From contig CP075366.1 of the NCBI GenBank assembly GCA_019454145.1, forward strand, positions 1,529,564 to 1,593,563: 64,000 bases of DNA, in the 5' to 3' direction. Position numbers and translations under genes: made by a program. The DNA is from Fimbriimonadaceae bacterium. Lineage in GTDB: Bacteria; Armatimonadota; Fimbriimonadia; Fimbriimonadales; Fimbriimonadaceae. Positions 8,543 to 18,853 of this stretch are shown one piece after another (position 1 is the stretch's first letter; every line of letters begins with the position of its first letter). A model generated the notes under the pieces. That model worked only from the letters and a program-made list of their open reading frames with translations. It did not search any database and was not told the DNA's origin.

Positions 8543-11500
8543 TTATTGCCTCTCCGCAAAAATTGGTCTCACGATGCCGCGGATGCCTTGCACCGGAGGT
8601 AATTCGAATTGAACGCTCAGGCTATTAAATCCAAGGTTCATTCGGTTAATGTCATAGCCAGGCTGCCGGATATCCGGGTTGCCGTTGGCAAAATTTCCAC
8701 TAACCAAGATCACTTCACCACCAAAGGTGTTTCCGATCCTGGTCGTACCTGTGTAACCGTTCACGATGAGAACATCTCCGCTATCCAGGCGACGCGCATG
8801 CATCGGTCGGAAACCAGCCGCATTTGAGCCTAGACCAGCAAGAGTGAAGTTGGTCGCCGTGAGAGACGAGCGCCGCATATTGACATAGGCTTTGGTCGGC
8901 AACATCCAACGGACTTCCCATCTTGTTCCTGTGCCAAATGGTCGCTCCCATAGTTCAAATACGCCGCGATCAGTTGAAACCATTACGGTAAGCACCAAAC
9001 CTGTACCTGTATCTATGTAGCGGACGCTCACGGAAGTCAAGTTACTAACCTTGACGGTTTGTTCGCTCGTTGCACCCATTCCTGGATCAAACGAGAAGTT
9101 TCCGCCGCCGAGATCAGAAATCAAAGTTCCGTTAGGAAGGGCCGGAATTGTGAATTCATTGATTACCTTTGTTAGGGGGCCATCATAAACCACAACCCCG
9201 CCATATCCGCCTGCGTTGTCGCCTTTTGGAGTACTTGATGTATCCAAACCGAATGTTTGTAAGCTGGGCTGAACGTTGTTAAAACCTAGTGCAACTGCTT
9301 CACGAGCAGTACCACCCACATCAACCGTGGTTCTCGCCAGAGTGTTGTAAGCGTATCGCTTACCGCTGAACTCTTCTGGAGAATGCCACCACAAAATGCC
9401 AAGAGCAGGAGTAAGGCTATCCCCTTCGTTATCAGCCAAATCTCGATAGCGGACAACTCCGGTTACACGGCCCAACGCATCAAGTGCGTAGCGGTCAATC
9501 AACTCGATGACCCGGCTATTTCCAGCATCGGCAATCAGCCAGTGATCCCATCGTTCGTTAGTAATCGTGCGATAACCGCCCGTTGCAATGTTTTCACTAG
9601 GAAAAAGGCGATCTACATCGGCTGCTGAAACGTAAGTTGTCCAGAATCCAACATCTTGAGGATTACGTAACAGCTTCGCCTCATTCAAACCTTGACCACG
9701 AGGGCTTTTTTCCGGTCTTGATGGATCGGTAGTTGCGTAAACGTCGGGATGGAACCGAATTGATTCCACCGTGCGGATTTCACGGCCCGCAGAGTCAATT
9801 CGTGATACCAAGTTATTGCCTGGATCAGCGAAAACGTATCCGTTAGCTCCATCAGGATAAGCACGGCTTGGCGTTGAAAGCTTTCTCGATCTTTCAGAAG
9901 CTCCCGGCTGATTGAAGCCAGCATAGGTTGTAGATTCGGTTGCCCAAATCGGGTTTCCGCTTGGGTCGAATCGGCTGATTCTTCCAGCATCCACGACTAG
10001 GAAGTCGCTTCTCTTAAAGAGGGTGGAGTTGTCTTCAGAAACAACGGCAACTGCTCCTTCCCCAACCGCCAAACCACCGAATTGGTTTTCACCGAGCAAC
10101 GCAGCTTGCAAGATTCGCACGCGGAAATCATCAAACGAAGTAATTCCTTTTGCCTGCGGCCACCGGATCGGTTCTGCTGGAGTGACGTTGTTAAAACTAA
10201 ACGGAGGAGGATTGACCGGATCGCCAGGGCCAGGGGTGTATTTGAGTTGGAACAACTGAGTCACCCAAGGTCGGGCAGAAGTCGAGATCATGTGACGATC
10301 ATCTGGGCTAAGAGCCGTGTCCATACCGAACATCAAGCCGTCAAGACCAGTTGGTGGGAAATCGCCATTCATGAGTGATGGCAATACACTTTGACCAGCA
10401 ACAAACATCGTGCCGCCAGCAACAACCGGACCTTGTTGAACGCGGTAACCATTCATCACGGTGTACCAGCGAAGAGCGTTGTACCGCCCAGCTGCATTGC
10501 CCTTAAAGAACACCCCGCTGTTGCTAGGCGCTTCTGGCTCGTAAATAGTATCGGTTTGACCACCTTTGTTAACGATAACTGGAAGGTTATTTGCCAAACA
10601 GGAGTTGAGCGGGCCAATAATTGCACTGGCCAAGGTTTCCATTGTCACTCGCGCGAGTGAACTATTGGGAATTGGCTCAATACTGAACATATTTGAAGGC
10701 ATGCTACTGAACAACGTTGGAGTTGCCGCATAACCGCTTCTCGCTGTATCTGGCTGCTTGAATAGCACCGATGTGTTTTGCTGATTTGTACCGATATCAA
10801 TCGTAAACTCAATCGGATCAGGGTCAGCTTTGAAGCACAGCAGAGCACTCGTTGGAACCTGGAACGGGCCAGCATTCTTCCCTGCTTCTGCGCTCACATA
10901 GAACGAATCTCCCGATGCAGCAATGCCGACCGGATGAATATTCGACATAGGAAGATTGAGAAACGGAATAAGGCGAACCAGATCGTCTTCATCAACCAAT
11001 GAGCTCGGATAACTCTGATTCGTTCCAAGTGCTCCTAAATTATTGATTGCACTATGGAATTCAAATCTTGTTCTAATCAGGAAGCGGCCTTGACCACTTT
11101 CCTTAATGTTGTAGAAAGATCCACCGTTGTCTCGACCAACAATCAGTCCGACGTTTCCACTATCCGAAATTGCTGGAGCCGCCATTAATTGAAGTTGAGG
11201 ACTTCCATTTTCATCAATCACGTACATGAACGCGCGTATGAACCTGTCGCCATTGTAGTTCGGTGCCAAAACACGTGTCGCATCAATGGTGTAATCAATT
11301 CGGTAAGTCACGTCGTCTGCCGTAGTTGCAGTGTCGGTGCCATCCCAGTCAAGCGTTCCAGTTTCAAAACCAGGAGTTATCTGGAGCTGGATACGACCAT
11401 TACTAGGCTGGTTGACGACGCCTGTGAAATAGAGAGCCATTTCAGTAGCAGTCAAGGGTTGACCATTTGCCCGAATAACTCGTATGTTTAAGCCAAATGG

Positions 11501-13345
11501 CGAACGATCTCCCTGAACTAGCGAAACTGGTAATGCCGATGAAGAGGCGCGAGTATCAATGTTCAACGCGCTCGTTGCTCGGTTCACCGCCAAAGGCACC
11601 TCGGCACGAGCACCAAGCCAGATGCTCACCATTCCAGGTGCAATAGCCCCTGATCCACTGGATACACCTTGGGTACCTACATAAGCAACTCTATCCAGGC
11701 CGCCTGATCCGTCAGAAATAGGAATGTACGCAATTGATGCGCTAGCACCAGGTGCTCTAAATCTCGATGATGATTCAACAGACCACCAATAGTTACCGCC
11801 GACATTGCCGTCATCATCAACGTTGCGTGACTCGTTTCCAGCACCCTCAGCCGCCATGCGCGGATTAAGACTCCAAAGTCGACCTTGACCATTGTCAAAA
11901 CCGTTGGTCATGAATAGCATGCCTTCATGAAGGGTCGGAGCAAAAACACTGGCCACAGTAGCACCACCTGGAGGGGGCGGACCATCAATAGTTGCGTCCG
12001 GGGCTACGCCAGTAAACGTGGCCTGACTAAGATTAAACATCCGTGCCCGACCGTTACCATCTTGAACCCAAATTTGCTCAACGATAGGCGAACCTGGTGA
12101 TTCAATAACGACCGGATCAGAAATCGTGCCCATGTCCTGACTTGACCAGATTCGATCGTATGGGGAACCTACCGGATCTGGAAGGCCATCATCAGGATTG
12201 CCATCTCGGTCAATGTCGTTATCCGGATCAGCATCGTAGACGTACAATGTTCCACCGGAACGTACAATAAACCTGCCGTTGAAGAGCACAGGCGATCCCT
12301 TGGTACCGGGGAACGCAGGCGCGGCAAATCTTTTGAGTGCGGGCGCACTCACTGTCGTAGATACGGAGTTACTGTTTCGGCTTCCATTTCCATGCGATGT
12401 GAACCGCGACGAAAGGGAGAGCATATTCATCACGAGTTTTGTCGCGGCAAAATACGCCTGATCTTTATTAGGTGTGCCGACGGTAAATGCGTTGTTGTTG
12501 AACGGAGGAAATACGCCTCGGTTAATCACCCGCGATACGCCGCGAGTCGTGACGACCATAAAACCATCGCCAATTTGGGTGCTCGCGATAACTGCATTTG
12601 TTCCGGTCAAAGCCGCCGGATCAAGACGCAAACCGTCTTGACGGGTTCCACGGAACAGCTGATCAACCGCGGTTCCAGGAAAATCGAACGGAATCACAGC
12701 GAGGCTAGAACTCGCATCGCTCATGGCATAGAGGTCAGCCAAGTTCAACCGGTTTGGGCCAGCCGCAAGCGGATGGAAAACGTTGAGAGAAAGCGCGGCA
12801 CCAGAGTTTACGATTTGAACCGGCGAAGGCAAGTTGTTGATTGAATCGAACGCAGCGGTTCCACCTACTGCAAGGTCAACCCACAGAATCCCACCTTTAT
12901 CAACGAAGAGCCGCAGTTTTTCTCGTTCGTCAGGAGTGATAACTGTATTGCCAACCACGCTCATTTGCAGAACGTCGAAATTAGAAAGCGATTGTTCAGT
13001 AGCGGTGGTTAGATCGATTTCCCAATAAGGAGCATGTGCCTTATTGATTGAGCTTCCTGCGCTTGCAGGAATTCCCCAGCGATTAGCTGCTTCTGTGCTG
13101 AGTACAGAAATACCAAGCGGGGAGTCAAAATTCCATTCTGCTGGCTTGATCTGGGTATCGCGATCTAGAATTGTCCAGATGTGTGGAGCACCACTGGCCT
13201 GGATAGCACCGGAACCATCACGAACAAGCAAAACCCCAGCCTTGATAGACTTGGTTTTGATTGCGTAATTCACTGGCTGAGCCTGCGCAACAAATGCTAC
13301 GCAGGCCATGAATAAGCCAAGGGTCAATTTCGTGTACTGCTTCAC
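8543..13345 (-). CDS. Giant secreted beta-propeller protein (1,600 aa), candidate PilY1-like pilus tip protein
   Basis: A clear Sec signal peptide (MKQYTKLTLGLFMACVAFV, then AQA-Q) starts the protein. Residues about 60-330 resemble a GATase/flavodoxin-like fold with LRLFVDKGGILWVDLA near 150. A propeller region begins at about 340 and contains a calcium-loop-like DPDNDIDRDGNPDDG near 375. NHL-like repeats (IADAGNSRVIELID, near 1275) lie toward the C-terminus. The start is GTG in a GTGA overlap with the PilX-like gene stop, with GGAGA about 10 bases upstream, so translation is coupled. It directly follows three minor pseudopilins, the position of pilY1 in Pseudomonas, whose product also has a Sec signal, a propeller and a calcium loop. 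Homology to PilY1 is not shown by sequence, only by architecture and order. Confidence 0.75.
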   Translation of the reverse strand: MKQYTKLTLGLFMACVAFVAQAQPVNYAIKTKSIKAGVLLVRDGSGAIQASGAPHIWTILDRDTQIKPAEWNFDSPLGISVLSTEAANRWGIPASAGSSINKAHAPYWEIDLTTATEQSLSNFDVLQMSVVGNTVITPDEREKLRLFVDKGGILWVDLAVGGTAAFDSINNLPSPVQIVNSGAALSLNVFHPLAAGPNRLNLADLYAMSDASSSLAVIPFDFPGTAVDQLFRGTRQDGLRLDPAALTGTNAVIASTQIGDGFMVVTTRGVSRVINRGVFPPFNNNAFTVGTPNKDQAYFAATKLVMNMLSLSSRFTSHGNGSRNSNSVSTTVSAPALKRFAAPAFPGTKGSPVLFNGRFIVRSGGTLYVYDADPDNDIDRDGNPDDGLPDPVGSPYDRIWSSQDMGTISDPVVIESPGSPIVEQIWVQDGNGRARMFNLSQATFTGVAPDATIDGPPPPGGATVASVFAPTLHEGMLFMTNGFDNGQGRLWSLNPRMAAEGAGNESRNVDDDGNVGGNYWWSVESSSRFRAPGASASIAYIPISDGSGGLDRVAYVGTQGVSSGSGAIAPGMVSIWLGARAEVPLAVNRATSALNIDTRASSSALPVSLVQGDRSPFGLNIRVIRANGQPLTATEMALYFTGVVNQPSNGRIQLQITPGFETGTLDWDGTDTATTADDVTYRIDYTIDATRVLAPNYNGDRFIRAFMYVIDENGSPQLQLMAAPAISDSGNVGLIVGRDNGGSFYNIKESGQGRFLIRTRFEFHSAINNLGALGTNQSYPSSLVDEDDLVRLIPFLNLPMSNIHPVGIAASGDSFYVSAEAGKNAGPFQVPTSALLCFKADPDPIEFTIDIGTNQQNTSVLFKQPDTARSGYAATPTLFSSMPSNMFSIEPIPNSSLARVTMETLASAIIGPLNSCLANNLPVIVNKGGQTDTIYEPEAPSNSGVFFKGNAAGRYNALRWYTVMNGYRVQQGPVVAGGTMFVAGQSVLPSLMNGDFPPTGLDGLMFGMDTALSPDDRHMISTSARPWVTQLFQLKYTPGPGDPVNPPPFSFNNVTPAEPIRWPQAKGITSFDDFRVRILQAALLGENQFGGLAVGEGAVAVVSEDNSTLFKRSDFLVVDAGRISRFDPSGNPIWATESTTYAGFNQPGASERSRKLSTPSRAYPDGANGYVFADPGNNLVSRIDSAGREIRTVESIRFHPDVYATTDPSRPEKSPRGQGLNEAKLLRNPQDVGFWTTYVSAADVDRLFPSENIATGGYRTITNERWDHWLIADAGNSRVIELIDRYALDALGRVTGVVRYRDLADNEGDSLTPALGILWWHSPEEFSGKRYAYNTLARTTVDVGGTAREAVALGFNNVQPSLQTFGLDTSSTPKGDNAGGYGGVVVYDGPLTKVINEFTIPALPNGTLISDLGGGNFSFDPGMGATSEQTVKVSNLTSVSVRYIDTGTGLVLTVMVSTDRGVFELWERPFGTGTRWEVRWMLPTKAYVNMRRSSLTATNFTLAGLGSNAAGFRPMHARRLDSGDVLIVNGYTGTTRIGNTFGGEVILVSGNFANGNPDIRQPGYDINRMNLGFNSLSVQFELPPVQGIRGIVRPIFAERQ

Positions 13346-16300
13346 GGGTTTATGTCTCCAAAGTAAGCCAACGTTGGGCTAACCGGCAATCTGGGAGCCG
13401 GGGGCAAAATTCGCCCTTGATTGTCTCGTCGCACTGACTGCAGGGTAGCGTTCGCGGCATCAGATACCGGAACCGCCGCTGTTGCCAGCACTGGGTCGTA
13501 AATCAAATTCAAGTTCGGAACCGCGAGATTTGTTGCTACGCTGTATCCGGCGGGAACATGTTGCGCCGGAAGAATCCGACCAGTTCCACCGATTCGGCGA
13601 GGCATCCAGCCCCACTTCTTCAGCCATTCCGTTTGCATAGCCATCGGCGCGGTCATGTTTTCGGAAATTGAACCGACGATTGTGATTCGGCAAGCGAGGG
13701 GTTCGCCGTAGAACGGAACCTCTGCCGAAGTGCCGAAGTTTTCTACGCGTCGTTGCTGAGCCAGTAATCGGCGGCTAGAAGTGACGCCTGCAACTGTTAC
13801 GGTTTGAGTTGGATCGTAATCCAGCGCTGCTGTGTTTAGGTCATCTGTGGTGTCGCCAGGCGTGTAGTTTTGCTCGAAGTTCGCTCGGGTGTCCTCTGGG
13901 TTGGTATTGAACCATTGACCAGGGATCACAAAGAACGAACCGTTTTCAGCGTACATCACCGCTTCAATCCGAACATCAAACGGAGTGATTGCCGTACGTG
14001 CGATCAAAACGTTTTTGGTAGGTTGACCACCAACTGGGTTCAAGAACATTCGGAAGAACGTTGGGTCTTGAACTGATAGATCATAAAGACCTTCAATCGC
14101 GGCTGGGTTCATTTCAAGCTTGCGGCTACCAGCTGAGTTGTAAGGAGCAACTCCACCTGGAGTTTGCAAATTGACCAGCGGCATAGCCCAGGTTTGGAAC
14201 TTAGGATATGCGTTGAGTGCCGGATCGCCTAAACCGTACGCGGGAATGTTGCCCGCTCCGCCAAAGTAAGGAGAAGCATCGTTGTTCAACACGCCCAGAT
14301 AAGCTCGTGGGTAGAGGTAGCGAGTCGCGGTTGGGGTGGCATCGCGGAACGTGCCCGAGATGATATCCATGCCCAAGAATCCAGGGCCGTTATCGTCAGC
14401 AGAAACGGAAACCAGGATATTGGAATCTAAAGCACCTGGTTCACCCAGCCCACCTGAAGGAACATATTGCTCGGCAAATGTCGTCCAGTTCGACGGGTTG
14501 TTACCAACCGGGTTGAGGAGCATTTCTGATGTCATCAACAGCTCTGGCGACGAAGTGCCATCCAATTCAATTGGGTTTGGTGTATTCGGCAGAGGATTGG
14601 TAGTTTTAGGCTTCGGAGACTCTCCTACCTGTGGCCCAAAGAACATTGTGGGGTTGATCGTCACAAAATCCTTTGCCAGCAAAGCGCAAAGAGAACCACT
14701 TGGTCGTGTCAAAACAGTGTTTGTCCACGGATCATAAATCCCTTTAGTGATGCTGCCTTCTACGTAAATCGAGCCCATTGAGACCAAAGTCAGTTGTTGA
14801 TCGGTAGGGATAACTCCACGGACTCGGACATCGCCTTCAAACAGCAACACGCCATTGAATAGCTGACCATTGGTGACAAAGTTGCCCGTCAGCGGATCAA
14901 ATGTTGGGTTCGCGATGGAGTTAACAATGTAGGTTTGGTTCGCAATGGTTCGAATCCAGTAGCGGCACAGAGTTTGAGCTGTATCAACACCATTGGCATT
15001 TTTCCAAGTTGCACTACTGCTTCGGCTGTCGCGAATGATTTCAAATCCGTCGGGCAGTAACCGAACATAAGGCGCGTTTGGAATGTAGTAAGGGCCTTGC
15101 CAACCTTGTGAAGAAGCGTTGTTGGGATTCAGCCAGTCGTTCGGTAAGGACTTGAGTGGGTCGAGACCTTTTCGTTGATCCGCCAAGCTTCGGTTTCCTC
15201 GTTCCGGGCTATCCACGTACACGCCTTCCCCGTGACCAAACTCACCAGCAAGGTGACCGTTTGTGCCAAGAGCACCAGTGCGCTGACTCAATTCTCGATA
15301 ACGGTTATCGCCAGTTTGAGGATCAGTTGCGCTGATTGAAGGAGCGGCTTTAACTGCGGTCATGCGATTAAATCCAGGAAGGTCGCTCAAGAGGCGTCCA
15401 TCTTTAATGACCCCGCCGAGAGTGCTGAAGTTCGCGTTATTACTATTCAGGCCGTTACCGGTAACGAGTTGAGGGGAGTTCACCGGATCACCTAAACCGA
15501 CTTGCCATTCGTGCCAGTTGGTTGAAGTGCCATCAAGACCAAAAATGTGTAGGTTCACAGCGGAACTGCTGTTCGCTGGTCGAATTCCATCTGTGACATT
15601 GATAGATTCACCAAGTTGTCGGTTGATAAAAATGTCAGATTGACCAAACACTTCAAGCGAACCGTTCACCCAGATTGAACCACCGCCCGGAAGCAAATCC
15701 CACCGGCCTTGATCAACTGCGATTGTCGCCGCACCCGACTGGTTGCGTCCAAATTGCTGAGGAACGTTGACATCGTTACCTTCATAGGTAGCACCGATTC
15801 CGACTGCACTGTTGAATAGAGGGCCAGCCGCCGAGGTGGGAGTTCCAATTTGAGCCGACTGACTTCGGTTGTGCTTGTTTGTGATGTAACGAGCCGACTC
15901 CAAGAATCCTATGGAAGCAAAAGCAATCATTCGGCGGGAGTTCGTGACACCTGCATCAACCGCTTTGAGAACGCCGAGAGCATCTCGAACCGCATTTCCG
16001 TTAGCAAACAATGTCGCCTGCACGTTTCGGTCAAGCAGTTTGCTCGGGTCAATTCGGCCTTGATCATCAATCGCGCCAGCACGACCAACAGATTCGATAA
16101 TGATATGCCCGCGGGCCTTACCAGCATCGCGGAGTGCGCCAGTAGAAGCACCGAACGCATCGTAGGCCGATGGAGAATAGCGGACACGAAGAAGAGAACG
16201 GCCTTTCCCAAAACCAACTCGGCTATAAGCACCGAGATAGTCTGGGCCACCAAGGTCCTCAACAAAATAACCGGGTTTGCCTACGGGATCAACTTCAACA

Positions 16301-16641
16301 AAGAAGCCTGATCCCGGTCGAAGATAAAGTGCATCTGGGTCTTTAGTAAATCCAGATCCATCAACGGTGAGAGCCGTGTTCGCTGGGCGCCAGTCTGCAC
16401 CCAGGCTACCGTTCAACATCTGATCATGCGCAAACTTAATTCCGGCTTGGGAAAGATCAGACGCCACAGTTCTCTGGGCTGACCGACCAGTTTCCGTAAT
16501 GTTTCGGCTGATAATTCCGGCAAAGGCAACCCCGAGGATCAAAAGAACCCCAAGAATCAAAATCGCGATGATCAAGGTCTGACCTTGCTGGCGCGACCGA
16601 TTCATAAGCATACGTTCCGTTCTGTTCATGGTCCTTCTCAT
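13342..16641 (-). CDS. PilX/GspK-like minor pseudopilin, greatly enlarged (1,099 aa)
   Basis: The N-terminus has a prepilin-like leader and helix: RQQG, then QTLIIAILILGVLLILG. The likely prepilin peptidase site is after Gly. Position +5 is Ile rather than Glu, as in PilX and GspK, which sit at the tip of the pseudopilus. The rest is a large, glycine- and asparagine-rich extracellular region with no recognised domain; PilX and GspK are normally about 200-330 aa. Several in-frame ATGs exist (16641, 16629, 16611, 16605). ATG 16605 would give the usual 8-residue leader; the longest is listed. It follows the PilW-like gene by one base and overlaps the next gene by 4 bases (GTGA), so it is in the same transcript. 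The pseudopilin class is a firm call, the exact subfamily less so. Confidence 0.75.
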   Translation of the reverse strand: MRRTMNRTERMLMNRSRQQGQTLIIAILILGVLLILGVAFAGIISRNITETGRSAQRTVASDLSQAGIKFAHDQMLNGSLGADWRPANTALTVDGSGFTKDPDALYLRPGSGFFVEVDPVGKPGYFVEDLGGPDYLGAYSRVGFGKGRSLLRVRYSPSAYDAFGASTGALRDAGKARGHIIIESVGRAGAIDDQGRIDPSKLLDRNVQATLFANGNAVRDALGVLKAVDAGVTNSRRMIAFASIGFLESARYITNKHNRSQSAQIGTPTSAAGPLFNSAVGIGATYEGNDVNVPQQFGRNQSGAATIAVDQGRWDLLPGGGSIWVNGSLEVFGQSDIFINRQLGESINVTDGIRPANSSSAVNLHIFGLDGTSTNWHEWQVGLGDPVNSPQLVTGNGLNSNNANFSTLGGVIKDGRLLSDLPGFNRMTAVKAAPSISATDPQTGDNRYRELSQRTGALGTNGHLAGEFGHGEGVYVDSPERGNRSLADQRKGLDPLKSLPNDWLNPNNASSQGWQGPYYIPNAPYVRLLPDGFEIIRDSRSSSATWKNANGVDTAQTLCRYWIRTIANQTYIVNSIANPTFDPLTGNFVTNGQLFNGVLLFEGDVRVRGVIPTDQQLTLVSMGSIYVEGSITKGIYDPWTNTVLTRPSGSLCALLAKDFVTINPTMFFGPQVGESPKPKTTNPLPNTPNPIELDGTSSPELLMTSEMLLNPVGNNPSNWTTFAEQYVPSGGLGEPGALDSNILVSVSADDNGPGFLGMDIISGTFRDATPTATRYLYPRAYLGVLNNDASPYFGGAGNIPAYGLGDPALNAYPKFQTWAMPLVNLQTPGGVAPYNSAGSRKLEMNPAAIEGLYDLSVQDPTFFRMFLNPVGGQPTKNVLIARTAITPFDVRIEAVMYAENGSFFVIPGQWFNTNPEDTRANFEQNYTPGDTTDDLNTAALDYDPTQTVTVAGVTSSRRLLAQQRRVENFGTSAEVPFYGEPLACRITIVGSISENMTAPMAMQTEWLKKWGWMPRRIGGTGRILPAQHVPAGYSVATNLAVPNLNLIYDPVLATAAVPVSDAANATLQSVRRDNQGRILPPAPRLPVSPTLAYFGDINP

Positions 16642-16642
16642 A

Positions 16643-18853
16643 TCATCGAAGCTTATTGCGCACCGCCGCAGTTCCTCTCACCGTCACCATTTGCGGGTTC
16701 GGGATATTTGTTTGCGGATAGTTGCGAATTGTGAGCACTACTTCCATAAGCTCAGTTGAACCATAGTCAACCGAAACAACATCGTTAGGCTCAGTAAATT
16801 GGAAGCGATAGGTGACGTAAATGTTCCCAGCAGGAATCGGCTCACCATATCGAGAGTTCAGCTCGACGTAGCCAGCGCGGTAGCGTGCTTGCAATACGCC
16901 TTGCAGGAAGTCGTTAGGATTAGCAACGGACTTATCGTAATTAACCGCACCAAATCCAAATTGTCCAGCCCAATCCGGCTCTTTTCGATCTGTGTAATTG
17001 ATCTTATATTGGTTCGGGCCAACGGTCACCGAGTCTACGTTAGGCACCCGTGTATAACGAACGATTTTTCCGTAGTTCGGGCCAGGATTTTGGTCTGGGC
17101 CATAAATTGTTTCGCTACCAGGAGTAATGCTAATTCGTGGGAACAGGCCTGGAGTGAGAGGGCTTTGTTCTGCTGATGGGCCTGCCTGAGCAAAGAATCG
17201 AAGGTCTAGCCATCGTTTGACGCCACCAGCAAGGTCATCCCGAGCCGGAGCAGCAGCAAGATTCGGCCACAGACTATCCCACTGATGCCATAGGCGAGCA
17301 AACCGTTCGTTGATTCCAGTGTAAGTATCCCAAGATGCGCCGGCCGTGTACGTTGCATCCGCCGGAGTGACCGTAGCACCAACCACGATTCCAGGAGCAG
17401 TTGTGGTGCTCGAAGGAACTCGCTCGTCGTAGGCAACAGCATTATCAACTCCATAGTCTCGAATATCAAAACTACCAATGATCTTCCCAACCGATGGTTC
17501 TGGCGCAAGTGCAATAAACTCTTGCCGAGCCGCAGGGCTACCTGTCAAGAACGGAATATTTAGAGATCGGGTGAAAGGATAATCCGCACCTGATGCTTTC
17601 AGGGTTGTGTACCGAGTGATATTGAAATAGTTTCCACCGGGAACGCTGAGCACGGAGTCACCGTTCACGTCTTGAACTAAATCAATTGTAGTACCACCAG
17701 CCCAAGGAACACGAACCGCACCCGCCGAAGCCGCGCCAGCCCCTGTTCCGGGATTGTAAAGGCTCGGGAAAATGCGCATATAGGCGTCAGCCCAGCTACC
17801 GTATTGAGTGAGGTAGACATCCGGGCCGATTTTTTCAACGTTGTCCGATTCTTCCGTTGGCCGCACCGCCAGTTGTTTAGTCGCCGCTTCTGTGTTCAAC
17901 CGAGTTGGTTGGAAGCGCACGAGCGGCACAACGACAGGCAGTGTTCCGCTGTACTTAATTTCTTGGGTAGACGGGTTAGCGATCGGCATGATCATGTCGT
18001 ACCGACTGACTTCAGTCACAACCGTTGCCTTGTTGAGCCAGTTACGGATCATTTCGTCCCGGTCTGCAGGATCGTAAGCCTGAGGAGTTGTGTAGCCAAG
18101 AGCCGGACTTCCACCAAGCGCATTACGGGCCAGCGGATCCATGAATGTCGTGTCATCCATCAACGGGCCACTTGTATTTGGATCAGCGTCTCGATCCAAA
18201 TCCATGAAGTAGTCTGAGTTCACCACTCGGGTGGGAACGCCAGCAATTGTTTGATATACGTAAGGTTGCACTTCTGCCCGCATGAGGACATAAAGGTTGT
18301 CGCGCCCATTTTGCGGCCCTAACCAAAGTGCTCCACCTGGATTGCGGAATCGCTGAAACGGATTGTTATAGTTGGTAAACGGATCTCGTCGGCAGATAAA
18401 GTACCGAACAATCGTATCACCTGGTACACCGGGCAACTGCATTTGACCCTTCGTTGTTTGAAGAGTAGGGTCAACTTTTCCTGTATCTGGATCAATAAAC
18501 GCTGTACCGACACGAGTGCTCGGATCGCCTTGAGCAGGAGCGGCGATATCCATCTTCACGTAGCTCAACTGAACGGGTGTTTGCACACCCGCATTGTTAG
18601 GTACCATGATATAGAGCGAACCGCCTTGACCGGAGTTATCCCGAATTCCTGCACTATTACTCACTTCTCGCTCGATTTGAGCGATGACAAGCCGTGCACG
18701 ATTTTGAGCATTTGCAAACCCTTGGGCTGCCCGCGTTAAGTTAAAGCTTTGGACTACAGGTACGGCAATAACCGTGAGCAACACGGCAGTAATTGCCATA
18801 ACTGTGAGCAATTCAATCAAGGTAAAAGCTTTTCTTTGTTTGCGCAGTCGCAT
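16643..18853 (-). CDS. PilW/GspJ-like minor pseudopilin, enlarged (736 aa)
   Basis: The type III (prepilin) signal is textbook: MRLRKQRKA, then FTLIELLTVMAITAVLL, with Glu at +5 and Ala instead of the usual Gly at -1. Residues about 40-60 (ARLVIAQIEREVSNSAGI) match the PilW/GspJ helix that follows the membrane segment. The body is much longer than the usual 200-350 aa. It holds a dockerin-like calcium loop (DVNGDSVLS, near 394) and another acidic stretch (DLDRDADP, near 220). The ATG overlaps the stop of the PilV-like gene by one base (TAATG), which fixes the start. It is the third pseudopilin of the operon and is probably part of the tip or priming complex. Confidence 0.82.
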   Translation of the reverse strand: MRLRKQRKAFTLIELLTVMAITAVLLTVIAVPVVQSFNLTRAAQGFANAQNRARLVIAQIEREVSNSAGIRDNSGQGGSLYIMVPNNAGVQTPVQLSYVKMDIAAPAQGDPSTRVGTAFIDPDTGKVDPTLQTTKGQMQLPGVPGDTIVRYFICRRDPFTNYNNPFQRFRNPGGALWLGPQNGRDNLYVLMRAEVQPYVYQTIAGVPTRVVNSDYFMDLDRDADPNTSGPLMDDTTFMDPLARNALGGSPALGYTTPQAYDPADRDEMIRNWLNKATVVTEVSRYDMIMPIANPSTQEIKYSGTLPVVVPLVRFQPTRLNTEAATKQLAVRPTEESDNVEKIGPDVYLTQYGSWADAYMRIFPSLYNPGTGAGAASAGAVRVPWAGGTTIDLVQDVNGDSVLSVPGGNYFNITRYTTLKASGADYPFTRSLNIPFLTGSPAARQEFIALAPEPSVGKIIGSFDIRDYGVDNAVAYDERVPSSTTTAPGIVVGATVTPADATYTAGASWDTYTGINERFARLWHQWDSLWPNLAAAPARDDLAGGVKRWLDLRFFAQAGPSAEQSPLTPGLFPRISITPGSETIYGPDQNPGPNYGKIVRYTRVPNVDSVTVGPNQYKINYTDRKEPDWAGQFGFGAVNYDKSVANPNDFLQGVLQARYRAGYVELNSRYGEPIPAGNIYVTYRFQFTEPNDVVSVDYGSTELMEVVLTIRNYPQTNIPNPQMVTVRGTAAVRNKLR

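Noticed and set aside
8184-13345. Adhesin with von Willebrand A domain at the N-terminus of the 1,600-aa protein (as in PilY1)
   Set aside because: No DxSxS MIDAS motif is visible; the N-terminal fold looks more like a GATase-type domain.
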